Assembly (NCBI RefSeq): GCF_901709675.1
Contig: NC_051094.1
Location: 2,644,501 to 2,708,500, forward strand
DNA from: Syngnathus acus
Lineage: Eukaryota > Chordata > Actinopteri > Syngnathiformes > Syngnathidae
Direction of reading: 5' to 3'
Length of the DNA: 64,000 nucleotides
Every line of letters starts with the position of its first letter. The first letter of the stretch is position 1. Shown here one piece after another: positions 14,819-24,605 of this stretch. The translations under genes were made by a program, and so were the position numbers. The notes under the pieces are model-generated. The model was not told the origin of the DNA and searched no databases. It was given only the letters and a program-made list of their open reading frames with translations.

Positions 14819-15983
14819 CACATATATATATATTTATTTATTTATTTTTAATTGGAACAAGCCTGACAGGTTCGCAAGGATGAATTTGACGAGCGGAGGG
14901 CCCACACGTTCTCCGTTCCTCACACTCTTATCGCAAAGCCTCCCGAGTTAAAGACGTAATCGGATGGGCTCCGGGCGAAAGGGAACAATGCTGGAAGTCT
15001 ACTCAGCACATTGTCTTATCTGCAGAGCGAGACACGATAGATAGATAGAAAGAGTCGATGTGAGTAAGAATCAGGGCAATTAGGAGTATGGATGCTCTGG
15101 ATGGTGGCCACGCACATCAGCAATGACAGAGAGGCCTGCAATGGCACAAATTGGCCTCGCTTACATTCAAATACATGGAGGACAAAAACAAAACAGGAGA
15201 AACTGGGTCAAGACTCCTTCGTAGTCTTCCCACGTTTCCAAAATAATGTATTTTAGGTCAACTGAACATTCTAAATCGTCCCTGTGAACTAAGTTGTCAA
15301 TCTGTTAAAAAAGGAGGTTGGTATGTCGCTAAGCCGGAGATGCAGGTACATTAGGTGCTTAAAAAGAGGGTAGATACATTTCGAGTTCCTAATTTGGTTT
15401 CCGTTCCAACTTTTATGGTAAATATCAGACTTTTGAGTAAAATGATTTTCTTGCACTGTACGCTCTTTAAGTGATTTTAGAATGCTACTTTTTATTTCTC
15501 GACTTGCTTTTTAAATGCCTAGCGTTCCTTTGCTTTCGAATTGTGTACTTTTTAATCACATTGAGTTAACTTGTGCTACATAAATAAAGCTGCTTTGCCG
15601 AAGGTAAGATAGAGAGGAATTAATGGTTTATTATGCTTTTCATTTTGTGTTGATTAATGATGCAGCTTAATTTATAGCAAATGATTTTGTTGGACCCCAC
15701 GCTGACCCAAGTTTGAGTACCACTGACGAGTGCAATGCTTGCATGCAAGGAGAGGAGGATGTGTAGGGTGGGTGGGGGGCCTGAACTTGTTGATGTCAAT
15801 TCGGAAGGGGTACACAAGCTTCTTCGTCCCTATCATACCATGCAACGGTGCTATCCATGTGTGGCTACAGGTGCAGCAACAGGAAAGGAGCCTGTCGCAC
15901 GCACACGGGGAGGCTTCTGTTATGTTGGGAGGCTCGCAACTCACCCCGAGTCTGCAGTCCACCCTCCGCAGATAGTCGTCCAT
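220..15983 (-). CDS. prune2: prune2 (BMCC1-like), 3' end missing
   Basis: Multi-exon homologue of PRUNE2, a scaffold with a degenerate Prune/DHH phosphodiesterase N-terminus, a long disordered middle and a C-terminal BNIP2/CRAL-TRIO (BCH) domain. In mammals it is mainly neuronal. Exons in coding order: 15983-15945, 13515-13417, 13353-13151, 13061-12901, 12501-12385, 12252-12164, 6352-6203, 6075-5741, 5672-2664, 2583-2266, then after an unresolved join 1053-709, 639-540 and 351-220. Phases agree from the first exon to 2266, giving about 1506 residues. The start reads MDDYLRRVD, matching the family start. One 18-residue piece of the human protein, between 12901 and 12501, was not found, but the flanking exons join in frame. 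The join between 2266 and 1053 is incomplete: at least one linking exon is missing from this model. The last BCH exons lie left of base 1. The 3-kb exon excludes BNIP2. Confidence 0.88.
1094..1339. repeat. compound (GAAA)n/(GGAA)n microsatellite
   Basis: A GAAA array (about 1139-1235) passes into a GGAA array (about 1236-1339) with one GAGG interruption near 1264. It lies in a prune2 intron just upstream of the BCH-domain exon. Read on the prune2 strand it makes false open frames of LPSF or LSFF repeats. These are not coding. Confidence 0.95.
2266..2583 (-). CDS. prune2: prune2 exon after the large exon
   Basis: Open 318-bp exon bounded by acceptor TTTACCAG and donor AG/GTTAGT, in phase with the large exon upstream (phase 2 at both ends). 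It encodes about 106 polar residues including [18 protein letters not shown] and ends in GYAHFLMSR. No known domain is evident. The position and phase fit the linker before the BCH domain. Confidence 0.75.
2664..5672 (-). CDS. prune2: prune2 giant central exon
   Basis: Single 3009-bp exon, about 1003 residues, between acceptor CCGAAAG at 5673 and donor GG/GTAAGT at 2664. It is rich in Ser, Glu and Asp and lacks a fold signature. The stretch [20 protein letters not shown] followed by [10 protein letters not shown] is the family hallmark at the start of this exon. Short repeats of the type [11 protein letters not shown] and [11 protein letters not shown] occur near its middle, resembling the LDMW/LDLW repeats of mammalian PRUNE2. 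The human exon is roughly twice as long, so the fish version is shorter. This exon separates prune2 from BNIP2. Confidence 0.9.
5741..6352 (-). CDS. prune2: prune2 exons at the end of the Prune domain
   Basis: Two exons, 6352-6203 (50 codons) and 6075-5741, joined in phase 0. They contain [22 protein letters not shown] and [19 protein letters not shown], which align with the conserved end of the PRUNE2 N-terminal region. The donor AG/GTGTGT at 5741 feeds the giant exon with matching phase 2. Confidence 0.88.
8130..8350. repeat. imperfect direct duplication, two units offset by about 151 bp
   Basis: The segment near 8130-8200 (CAAAATACTGTGATATATTG and flank) recurs near 8281-8350 (CAAAATACTGTGATATGTTG and flank) with a few substitutions. 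Both units start with CCTTTATT and end in T-rich then AAATATT sequence. It is an old local duplication in AT-rich intron sequence. Confidence 0.7.
9240..9360 (+). repeat. dispersed repeat fragment
   Basis: Contains TTTCACTTGGCAACAAGAAA followed by TTTGGTGGGCATGCC and ATGAGTAGACCCAC. The reverse complement of 23405-23465 is a diverged copy of the same block, so this is an interspersed family. The class (SINE, LINE tail or DNA transposon) cannot be decided here. Confidence 0.55.
10250..10440 (+). repeat. short interspersed repeat fragment
   Basis: From AAAGGGTGTGCACACTTGTG to GGGGTGTGTAGACTTTTTAT. This pairing of a 'gtgcacact' head and a 'gtgtagactttttatatcc' tail resembles sequence I associate with a widespread fish repeat. 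No target duplication was identified. Class unknown. Confidence 0.4.
12164..13515 (-). CDS. prune2: prune2 N-terminal Prune/DHH-like exons
   Basis: Exons 13515-13417, 13353-13151, 13061-12901, 12501-12385 and 12252-12164. The first carries [16 protein letters not shown], equivalent to the Prune motif with an Asp-x-Asp pair. The second carries [20 protein letters not shown] and GKLSITL. The third carries [17 protein letters not shown], matching the DHHA2-side helix. The last carries [20 protein letters not shown]. Where the Prune DHR-like motif would fall, this protein has [13 protein letters not shown]2 is not known as an active phosphodiesterase, and the motif loss fits that. Confidence 0.82.
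13516..15944 (-). other. prune2 intron 1
   Basis: About 2.4 kb with no supportable exon. It contains a CA run near 13527-13549, a long CA/TA array at 14720-14835 and short GATA repeats near 15038. The remainder is unremarkable unique-looking sequence. Confidence 0.6.
14720..14835. repeat. (CA)n-(TA)n-(CA)n-(TA)n compound microsatellite
   Basis: Alternating CA and TA dinucleotide blocks, including about 38 bases of TA followed by about 30 bases of CA. It is an alternating purine-pyrimidine tract in prune2 intron 1, likely length-variable. Confidence 0.95.
15945..15983 (-). CDS. prune2: prune2 first coding exon
   Basis: Thirteen codons, [13 protein letters not shown], ending at a strong donor GG/GTGAGT. 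The start aligns with the amphipathic N-terminus of vertebrate PRUNE2. It is phase 0 and joins exon 13515-13417. Confidence 0.8.
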
Positions 15984-16175
15984 GTCGGCCTGCGTCGGCG
16001 CGGTCCCACCGTGGAGCTCCACATAGGACAAACAATAATTCACTTAGGGACGTTTCTGTGGCGTGTCCATGCGTGTGTATGTGTGTGCGTGTATGATGAG
16101 TGTGTGTATTGCTGAGTGGAGCGGAGTCCCCCCCCCCCGCTACGCTCGCACTGCAGCAGTCCCTCTGCAGCTGTG

Positions 16176-16196
16176 TATGATTGGCACCGCCCCTTC
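16176..16196 (-). promoter_or_regulatory. CCAAT box plus GC box, probable prune2 promoter
   Basis: On the minus strand GGGGCGGTGCCAATCAT places an Sp1-type GC box next to a CCAAT box about 195 bp upstream of the prune2 ATG, in a CpG-containing stretch (about 16130-16330). No TATA box is visible. The transcription start is inferred to lie between here and 15990. Confidence 0.5.
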
Positions 16197-16374
16197 TCGC
16201 GAAGCTGGTTGGTTGGCTGCAGGTGACGGCCGGCACTAGTTGTAGTGGCGGAAGTAGAAGCGCGTAGGCTTCGTCGTGTATTACGACGTCAGGTTGTTGT
16301 TTTTTTTCTTTTTTAACTAACGCGCGTCGGTCATTTTGCCAGTAAAAATATATTAAAAAGATATGGTGACGGTC

Positions 16375-16545
16375 GGAAGGAAGGAAGGAAGGACGGAAGG
16401 AAGGAAGGAAGGAAGGAAGGAAGGAAGGAAGGAAGGAAGGAAGGAAGGAAGGAAGGAAGGAAGGAAGGAAGGAAGGAAGGAAGGAAGGAAGGAAGGAAGG
16501 AAGGAAGGAAGGAAGGAAGGAAGGAAGGAAGGAAGGAAGGAAGGA
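16375..16545. repeat. (GGAA)n microsatellite upstream of prune2
   Basis: About 170 bases of GGAA with one GGAC interruption near 16392. It sits about 180 bp beyond the inferred prune2 promoter. Read in frame it gives a false LPSF-repeat protein on the minus strand. Confidence 0.95.
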
Positions 16546-16899
16546 GATAAAGAACAGTACGAGCATAGACAGCAGTAGCGTGCTCTACTTCAGCACCATG
16601 GACAGCGGCAAGCAACTCGAAATCATCAAGCATGAAACAATTTCAACGAAAACTGCCGTACCATAATTGTCCAAAACATTGTTGAGGTTGTAATTGAATA
16701 TGATTGCTTTCAAGTTTCTTCCTTGAAATATGTGGAAGGTTTTTGCTGAAGCGGGCAAGCTTGGCGTCTTGTGTTGTTAATGGAAGCTGCCTAGTGCAGC
16801 AACACTGCAGAGAGAGCCAGCACAATTTAGGACACTCAGTCAATCAATATCAAGATTCTGATGCAAATGCAAGCAAAGCATCATGAAGTGGTTGGTTAA

Positions 16900-17215
16900 C
16901 ATATTCGTCACTTAGTGAGTCAGGAAGTTGTTTACTCAACCAATCCAATTTCGCAGTTAGCCAGGATTTGTCATCTGTGTAAATTAGTCATTTGGTCAAT
17001 GTGCCGACTATTTGGGGAGTTAGTCAGCAACAAGTTAAGTCAGTCTGTGAACCATTCAATCAAAACGTCAATCAATCAGGTTATTGATTGAGTCAGTCAG
17101 TCTGCCTGTCTGAGTTTGTCTGTTTGTCATTCCGTGGGTAATCTGACCCAATAAATCAGTTAGTGATCAATTTGACCAATGCAATTTCATCATTGAGTCA
17201 GAAAGTCAGCATGTA
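16900..17215. repeat. degenerate AGTCA/GTCA-rich minisatellite
   Basis: The tetramer GTCA and its variants (AGTCAGTC, GTCAATCAATCAG, TTAGTCA) recur about every 10-20 bases over 300 bp with no constant unit. It looks like a decayed tandem repeat. It has no coding potential. Confidence 0.5.
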
Positions 17216-17649
17216 AATTCTTCCGTTTTCCGATCGGTTTACCATTCATGAGCGAGTCGGTCAATGAGAAGCTTGAACTCTCTGGACGAGTCTTATAGGA
17301 CATCTGCTCGCCACTATTAAAACCACTTTCATTTTTCCTCTGGAAACAATAGGCCTCACTAATTGATTTTAATGGCTCTCTTTGCCACGGCGCACCCCTC
17401 ATGAGTCGCGGAAGAGGTCTTTAAGATTATTATTATTATCACTGTAATTGCCATTACCCCCCCTCCCTCACTTCCCAACGTGAGAACGCGGGAGGCGACG
17501 GTTGGAGGAACATCTTTGCCCTTAAGCCGAAAACATCATCATTATTGCCGAAGCCGGGAAATAAACAGACACAGTCTCCACCTTCGCATGCAGACCCCCT
17601 CCCGGACGCCCTTGTTCCCTCCGCCGCCCTCCGCGTACAAGCCCACCGC

Positions 17650-17765
17650 CTCCTCCGCCGCTTGTAATTTATGCAAAATTAATTGATACATCTTTTATAA
17701 TTGATGTGCTGTAAACTTAATGAGTAATTTATGTAATTAGTCAATTAGGGATAATTCCGACATAT
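17650..17765 (+). promoter_or_regulatory. candidate enhancer with clustered TAAT cores
   Basis: At least eight TAAT/ATTA homeodomain cores lie in about 115 bp (AATTTATGCAAAATTAATTG, TTTATAATTGATG, TTAATGAGTAATTTATG, TAATTAGTCAATTAGGG), with an octamer-like ATGCAAAA. It is 2.2 kb upstream of foxb2. Conservation is inferred from composition only. Confidence 0.35.
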
Positions 17766-17828
17766 GTTGGCTATGCCCAGAAGGTGTGCTTTACAACCAG
17801 ATATTTGTCCAGGAGTTTGGCGTTTTCA

Positions 17829-17989
17829 TGTGTGTGTGTGTGTGTGTGTGTATGTGTGCGTTTGTGTTAATTAATTTTGTTATGCAGATCTGCCATGGTG
17901 TCTGTTTAACAGCGCCCTTTGTGAAAACAGATTTAATATTGATCTTTCCTGAGCATAAAGAGCACCTTTTTTTTTTTTTTTTTTTTTTT
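17829..17989. repeat. TG run and T homopolymer
   Basis: A TG dinucleotide run at about 17829-17851 and a T run of about 21 bases at 17968-17989, both in the prune2-foxb2 intergenic region. Confidence 0.8.
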
Positions 17990-19583
17990 ATGAGACCGGC
18001 AAGGGGCCTTCCCGCACGGTGCGGGAAAATCAAAACAAACCGAGAAGAGGAGGAATAAAGACAAGAAAAACACGTACGGCTTGTGAATATATTAAAAACA
18101 TTTTCCCGATTTTTTTTTATAAATATGTTCCTGACGTCACCTCAGCTGACCTTTTGAGTGGCGTCGTGTGCGAGGCGGCTAATTAACTGACGGTGGGGTT
18201 TTTCTTTTTTTCTTTTTTTCTGAATATTCATACCCGACGCTCGCCCCTTAATTACATTGTTGGACTTCCTCTCCGAGGAGGCCAAACTCACCAAAGGCTT
18301 AATTATTGCAATGTATTCGGGTGGGCCCCCGCATCCACCCCGCGAGAAGACTGTCAAGGACCCCCAGCCATGACACCTGGCCAAAGAAGGATGTGTATCG
18401 TTACAGCACGGAAGAGGGGCGAGGGTGGTTCTCCACCGAGAGTCGACGTGAAGTTTGTTTACATCCTTGTAGGATCCGCCCGAGAGTGTTTGAGCAGACA
18501 GACAGCCGCTGGACGGCCTGCCCTGCAATTAATCAACGGCGGCGTGCGTGTGTGTGAGCGCAGTGATGATGGTGCGCAAAGGAAGACATGATTTATTGTT
18601 TGCAAAGTCGCAAAGTGCAGTCGAGCACATTTAAGCGAGGCCGCCGTTCGTGTCTTTACCTTTGAAGCGCGCACATCGAAGTTGGACATTAACAAAAGAT
18701 AATCATGCTGAATGGTTGTCGGTCCCTTTCCGAGTTTAATTGTTTAACGCTGAGTGACCTGAGGTCTCTTTAAAGCTGACGCGTTCGACGCTGTGTGACA
18801 TATTTCTTCATGCACGCGCTTTTGGAGCTTCTATATGTGAGAGAAACAAAGAATAAACAAACACAGCTTTGGAGTGAATCACTATGAGATTTTAGATTCG
18901 AACCCAGAACAGTTCGACTGTGAGGCGCACATGCCAACGGTCTCATCCAGCGTGCTGCTCGATCGTTTTTACGATCGATTGTCACTTTACTTTTTATCAC
19001 TTCTATCCATGTGGTGACGTCACAAAACGACGACGACATGAACAATGCCCTCGCGTGTGGTCGAATAGTCAAACACTCAAATGTAAAATGAGAAGACTCA
19101 ATTAAGGAGCAACTCCTGCTGCTGGTGTCCCTCACAAGGCCACGCCCCTTAAATGCACACTCGGCTAAAATAGTAATAACATTTGACAAGATACATTTAT
19201 GTTATATTCTCTTCTAAGCTTTTGTACAATACAAAGACTTTTTGGACAAATAAATAGCGTTTTGATTGATTTTGATGAGTAAAATTAGTTTATTATGAGT
19301 AAATGATTCAGGAGCCTAGTCATGGAAGAAAATACTTGAAAGTCACAAAACTGTATATTTACTGTGGTATCGATCAATACTAAAAAGCTGCATATCTCCT
19401 GACAATGTTTCTTGTGCCAATAGGGAATTTTTTTAAATACCCTCCTCATTCTTCATTTTTATTCATAAGTCTCTCTCACTCTCTCTCTTTCTCTCTCCCC
19501 CTCCCACACATCCATTCACAACTACCCTTGCGTGTCATTTTTAAAGTGTCTGGATAATAGCAGCCTCACAGACCTGCGGGGGT

Positions 19584-19586
<3 letters not shown>

Positions 19587-19616
<30 letters not shown>
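19587..19616. repeat. (CA)n microsatellite
   Basis: About 14 CA units, 290 bp upstream of the foxb2 start codon, probably in the promoter or 5' UTR. Confidence 0.9.
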
Positions 19617-19617
<1 letters not shown>

Positions 19618-19906
19618 ACAATTGGAAGCGGGAGCATCGCATATGAGGAGGAGAGCGAGACCAAAGTTGGACCACACGGCTTGCGAGCAGGCAACGAGAG
19701 GACATCTATGGCAACTATTAGGCGAGGACTTGCACTTTTTTTGCACCAGGGTTTTTCTCCTCAGGTGATGTCGGAAGGCTGCCAAGTTTGCTAACTCTTC
19801 ATTGCCGCTCCTCCGATGGCTCAGACATTCGGGACCAATCTCTCCGTGGGGTAGTTACTCTGAAAAGGCCGCTTTGAAGTTAAAAAGGAAAAACAAAAAA
19901 GAAGTC

Positions 19907-20800
19907 ATGCCACGACCAGGGAAAAACTCCTACAGTGACCAGAAGCCTCCCTATTCGTACATCTCCCTCACGGCCATGGCCATCCAGAACTCCCAAGACA
20001 AGATGCTCCCCCTGAGCGACATTTACAAGTTCATCATGGAGCGCTTTCCCTACTACAGGGACAACACGCAGCGCTGGCAGAACTCCCTGCGGCACAATCT
20101 CTCCTTCAACGACTGCTTCATCAAGATTCCGCGACGGCCCGACCAGCCGGGCAAGGGCAGCTTCTGGGCCCTGCACCCGGACTGCGGCGACATGTTTGAG
20201 AACGGTAGCTTCCTGCGCCGCCGCAAGCGTTTCAAGGTGCTGGCGGCGTGCAAGAGCTCGCCCATGTTGCACTACTTCCACCATCACCACCATCATCATC
20301 ACAAGCCGGAGCAGCGGGAGCCCCCCGGCCGCCTGCCCCTCATGCACCCGCCCACGCCGCCCGCCCACTTCCAAGGCTACCCGGGCATCCCCTGCGCCCA
20401 GCCGGGTGTCTTCAAACACCCGTTCGCCATCGAGAACATCATAGGCCGCGACTACAAGGGCGTGGTGCCCCTCACCTCGGTCATGCACCATCTGGGCTAC
20501 CCGGTGCCCCCTCAGCTGATGACCTCCGTGTGGCCCCACGTCGGGATGCTCTCCGAGCCTCTGGCGCCGTCCCCGGAGTACGTGCCCTTCGGGGTCCCGA
20601 CCAAAAGCCTGTATCACCACAGTGCCAACGGGCCCGGGCTACCCGCCGTGCCGGTGCCGATAAAGCCCACGCCGACGCTCATGTCACACGGTCTGAGCGG
20701 GATGTCCTCTTCTAGCAGCTCCACCTCCTCCTCAAGCCACCACGGTGACGCTCTGGAGGGGAAAGGCAACCTCCTGCACCCGGCCCTCCTTCTGTCTTAA
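19907..20800 (+). CDS. foxb2: foxb2, forkhead-box transcription factor B2
   Basis: Intronless gene of 297 codons. The start [20 protein letters not shown] is the invariant FoxB N-terminus, so I place the start at 19907 and not at the upstream in-frame ATG at 19802. Residues about 12-105 form the forkhead DNA-binding domain, with recognition-helix sequence [17 protein letters not shown] and wing sequence [21 protein letters not shown] run of eight His follows (about residues 126-133), then a Pro/His-rich tail with [13 protein letters not shown], a FoxB-specific motif, and a Ser-rich end. The position between prune2 and vps13a matches FOXB2 and not FOXB1. FoxB factors act in the nucleus in early neural and hypothalamic patterning. 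Confidence 0.95.
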   Translation: MPRPGKNSYSDQKPPYSYISLTAMAIQNSQDKMLPLSDIYKFIMERFPYYRDNTQRWQNSLRHNLSFNDCFIKIPRRPDQPGKGSFWALHPDCGDMFENGSFLRRRKRFKVLAACKSSPMLHYFHHHHHHHHKPEQREPPGRLPLMHPPTPPAHFQGYPGIPCAQPGVFKHPFAIENIIGRDYKGVVPLTSVMHHLGYPVPPQLMTSVWPHVGMLSEPLAPSPEYVPFGVPTKSLYHHSANGPGLPAVPVPIKPTPTLMSHGLSGMSSSSSSTSSSSHHGDALEGKGNLLHPALLLS

Positions 20801-22237
20801 TCGCACGGTGGATGACGGCGCGGCAAAAGAGGGTGAAAAAAGATTTGTATAGGCCGATTGTATCTTTTTGTTTGCACATTTGATTTACTGCATTTGCCAT
20901 GTCTTACTAAATAGTACAATCAGACACGCTGAACCCAAAGAAAATGTAGTCGGAAAGTTTCTCTCAAATTCAATGTACATTTTATTGACGACAAATGCAT
21001 TTTCCTCCATTCGTCATTTTTATATGCTTGGTTGTAGCAGTGTATTGCTTGTATGAGAAATATTTATCTGAAGATTTATAAAGAATTCACAAATGATGGT
21101 CCTCAAGTGTTATTTATTTACGTGCATATTTTGGGCCAGTGAAAATATCAGCCTGAGTCTTATGAGGAAATTAGTTGAATCAATTTGTTATGATAAAAAT
21201 GATTTTGATATCAAAATGTTAGGGGGGGGGGGATAAGGTCAATAACATTGTGTTTCCTCGTAAAACACACACATTAGCTGCATGTGATCCCATTATTTTA
21301 CTGAAGTTGCTTGAGTGACAAGACTCATACAAAATATTGAGTTTGTAAAGTGATGATATGGTCAGATGACTTTCCCCTTTGTGCAAATACAAGTACAGAA
21401 TATGCTCACACAATGTGATTTGGATGTTCATCTGAAAATCCAAAACATAGTGAGCATGATTAAAAGCGAGCCTGACCTGATTTGAATCATAACTTTTTTC
21501 CATCTCGCGCAAAACACTCGAAAACATGGCTCACACACGCACGCACGGTCGGAGCTGATGTCCCAAATAAATGGATGCGCACTTCAAACGGGGATCGGGA
21601 TCAAGTTTTGTTTGACGGCGTTTAAACGGTGGCTTTGAAGCTCGCCTCCTCTCCTCTCTATGCACAAAGCATCACTGAGAGTGACTTAGATTCAAGCTCT
21701 GCCATCCTCCCTGCTTAGCATCCCAAAGGCTCCTGGAGATGCCCCCCCACCACCACACACCACTCCAGTGTCACACCAGCCTCTGAACAAATAATTGACA
21801 TGCACCAGCCGGACAAGAGAAGACGAAGGCGTGGGAGCGATGGGAAAAAAAATAATTAAAAACCTATTTGGTGTTAGGGCAAGTGGAGCACACACATCAA
21901 CACGGTGGTGACCTCTGTTCTCCTGTCGAGTGTTCAGTTAATCAGCAGGGTGGACTAGTTTCAGATTATTTTAATAATAAAAAAAAAAGTCTGCTCTAAT
22001 AATGACTTATTTCTTGAGTTCCCGTTCCTCCCAATTCAGTTAAAAAAAAAAAGTAGTACGTATCTGAATGGTAGTGAGTTAAAAAAAATTAAATCTCGAT
22101 CTCATTTGGGTTTTTTTACGTAAGAAAAGTTTACTATAAATATGTCAAATGTAAATTGTTTTCAGACTTCTTTTTTTTTCAAATGGTTATACTCTAATCA
22201 AGTATCTATAATGAGGCACTGTAAGATGTTAGCACAG

Positions 22238-22290
22238 GGGTCTCAAACTCATGGCCAGAGGTCCATTTGTGGCCCACGGTATGATATTAA
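22238..22290 (+). mobile_element. hAT-like non-autonomous element end (relic)
   Basis: CAGGGGTCTCAAACTCATGG followed by a GGCCCAC block has the look of hAT-type MITE termini common in fish. A matching inverted end was not found nearby, so this is a truncated or heavily decayed copy. Confidence 0.35.
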
Positions 22291-22494
22291 GGTCGCCACT
22301 TGACATCAAAGTTTAATATTACAGTGAAGCTCTCAGCAAATTGTAATTGTAATTCTCGTGTCTTTTTCAAAACCTGTTGTGAAGAGGAGAACAGCTAATT
22401 TCAAGAAAAAGTGAAGACAGGATTTTTTTTTTTTTTCTCCACCACAAATCTTGAAATCTCAATCGGCGTCAATGACGACAAGCGTGCATGTGTG

Positions 22495-22640
22495 TGTTAA
22501 TTCCCTAATTTGCAGGCTCTAATAAGCCTCGCTGCACTACAGTATAATTAAATGGCACCAATTAAGACACAATAAGAGGAGTAATAATGCAGACATTAGT
22601 GCCCTCTGTGATCTGTTGAATTACAGTATGAGGGCTTTAT
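22495..22640. promoter_or_regulatory. candidate conserved non-coding block
   Basis: Low-repeat, TAAT-bearing stretch (GTGTTAATTCCCTAATTTGC, ATAATTAAATGG, CCAATTAAGACACAATAAG) 1.7 kb downstream of foxb2. It has the composition of developmental enhancers. There is no direct proof of conservation. Confidence 0.3.
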
Positions 22641-23404
22641 TTTTTTGCAGCAAACAGATAAATAGTGGTTAAGTGCCAAAAAAGGCTGGGTCGACCAACT
22701 TTTTTGTCCCCATTGAAAATAACGGAACTAGAAATGGCTACACAAGACCGTAAGTGAGTAAACATCCTGCTTTTGTTTTTCCATATTTGCGACAGTAATA
22801 TAACACAACGGATCACTGTATAAAATTTGAGTTGAAAATGAGAAATATGAGTCTTTTGAACGACTGAATAAAACATGGGGGTCAGAGGTGTGTTCGTGTC
22901 ACAAGTGAAACGACAGTGTTGCATAGGCAATGGGGCATTAGTGGGAATTAAGCACCCTTCACAAGGGCCACAAGTGTAAATCCGACATGCGTTGTTTTAC
23001 CGATAACGAGCATTTTAATTTTCTTCTTAATCACCGTACCTCATACAAGCTGCAAAACATAATTGGTTGGAGATTCATTTGCAAGTCAGTGATTAACACC
23101 CATCTTGACCGATCTATAACCACAAACAAGACTAATATTAAGTGTAAAAGTTGAAAAGGGCGGCGAATCAAACTTCATTCTAATGCTTTGGCAAATGAGG
23201 TGAAAATTTGGGAGGGATTTAGGGTCGCATCTCGACTTCAAATATTGAAATGTTGTATCAATCAACAAAACATCTCAAGGACTAGTTAGATTTTGCAGGT
23301 CCCTGGAAATAAAATTAAAAAATAACCCAAAAATAGCGTCTTTAAACCAAAATGGTGGACTTTGCGGGGGGGGGTTACGCATGTTTTTTGGGGACTTTTT
23401 TTGT

Positions 23405-23465
23405 GGTTCTGCTCATGATAGACAAGCCCACCAAATTTCATGTTGCTAAGTGAAACTTACGGCTT
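23405..23465 (-). repeat. dispersed repeat fragment, inverted copy of 9240-9360
   Basis: Its reverse complement contains GTTTCACTTAGCAACATGAA then ATTTGGTGGGCTTGTC and ATGAGCAGAACCAC, matching the block at 9290-9350 with about 80 percent identity by eye. Confidence 0.5.
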
Positions 23466-23919
23466 TGGTTGTTTCATTTTAAAAAACAGAGCATAGCTAT
23501 TGTTCCTAATAAATTCACAAATTACAGAGTTTGAACATTTAATTTAGCAATTTCTGCTAGTCTTTTTTTAACTGTAGTTGTGTTTGCCCTTCCCACATGC
23601 TTCAAACACATGTATAGAGACCAAAAAAAAACAAGACATTAAAAAAGGTTCACATAAAATGTTTGCGAGGACTTGGACAAAGAATCTCAATTTGGAGGGG
23701 GATTTGGATTGTACTGAAACACAATGTGAATATTTGTGAATCTTTGCGTGAGAAGTATTAAAATGAAATGCGCGGTATTAAAATATTGAAGCATTTAAGC
23801 ACCAGTTTGCAAAGATGTTAATTAACAATATTGTCATTTTCTCTTTTTAGTGTGAATTGCAAAATATCATCCAAGGCAAGGTCCTCCTCTAAGTCGCAAT
23901 GGTTTATCTCTGCATCACA

Positions 23920-24075
23920 AGTGAGCACTTTAGCTTTTATTAGCGTAATAAAGTCAAGCTTCAAATCCGCAAAAAGCCTCCTGACCTCTGGGCCCTGTCA
24001 CACTCCTTCAATTAATTCTTCCCATCCATATTCCATCTCGCACACAATGAGTATTCTATTTCCCATTATGATGTA
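23920..24075. promoter_or_regulatory. candidate conserved non-coding block
   Basis: Unique-looking stretch with TTTTATTAGCGTAATAAAG and CTTCAATTAATTCTTCCC, lacking repeat character. It lies 3.1 kb downstream of foxb2 and 1.1 kb upstream of vps13a. This is an inference from composition only. Confidence 0.3.
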
Positions 24076-24504
24076 TTTACCAGACAACTATCGCAGAGCG
24101 TTGTTAATATTAAGGCTTGTTGTATCGCAGAAATTGGATCAAAATATTGAGAAATATGTTTTGAGTAGTGTATTCATTTGAGTGATTCCTAGTTTGATTA
24201 GATGGAAAAATAAGCAGCTTGTTGAAATCTTAAGGCTTGTTTGGTATCAAGAGAAATAAACCAAAGGCCAAAATCCGATTTTATGTTAAGGCCATCTTGC
24301 CCGGCCCTCAAGTTAAAATTTTAAGCCTGGTGGTGATGTCACTTCAAGTTTTAACCATTTTCTGATGTGTTCTCCTTGACATTTATTTGGTGAAGAGACT
24401 GACTGGTGTCTGGCCACTGTTTAAGAGCCAATTCCAGTGTGCCCTCTAGCGGAAGAAGGTGGATAACTTATCGTACAAATGGGCCACAAGTGCTTACTCT
24501 ATTG

Positions 24505-24605
24505 CTGTGTTCAAATTCATAGTTTGCGTCCTTTGAAAGCTTTAAATGACGTCATGTAGCCTGAAAATAAGCCTTCGAGGACGTAGTCTTTGAATTTGGA
24601 CACAG
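24505..24605. mobile_element. palindromic MITE-like element
   Basis: The left end CTGTGTTCAAATTCATAG and following CGTCCTTTGAAAG pair with the inverted right end (reverse complement CTGTGTCCAAATTCAAAG, then CGTCCTCGAAG). This makes near-perfect 30-bp terminal inverted repeats in a 101-bp element. The core contains a perfect CRE-like TGACGTCA (24547-24554). No clear target duplication was found. It lies about 530 bp upstream of the vps13a ATG. Confidence 0.6.

Larger units (their letters stand above)
16546..19906. other. prune2-foxb2 head-to-head intergenic region
   Basis: No supportable gene. It contains a degenerate GTCA-rich stretch (about 16900-17215), a homeodomain-site cluster (17650-17765), TG and T runs (17829-17851, 17968-17989), GC-balanced blocks near 18120-18320, a CT-rich tract (19470-19505) and a CA run (19587-19615) ahead of foxb2. 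The foxb2 promoter and 5' UTR must lie near its right end, but no TATA box or certain start site was identified. Confidence 0.6.

Noticed and set aside
16331-16633. Long LPSF-repeat ORFs on both strands
   Set aside because: They are translations of the GGAA microsatellite, with no codon bias or domain.
19880-20620. 246-codon minus-strand ORF across foxb2
   Set aside because: It is a shadow of the GC-rich foxb2 reading frame, with no family match.
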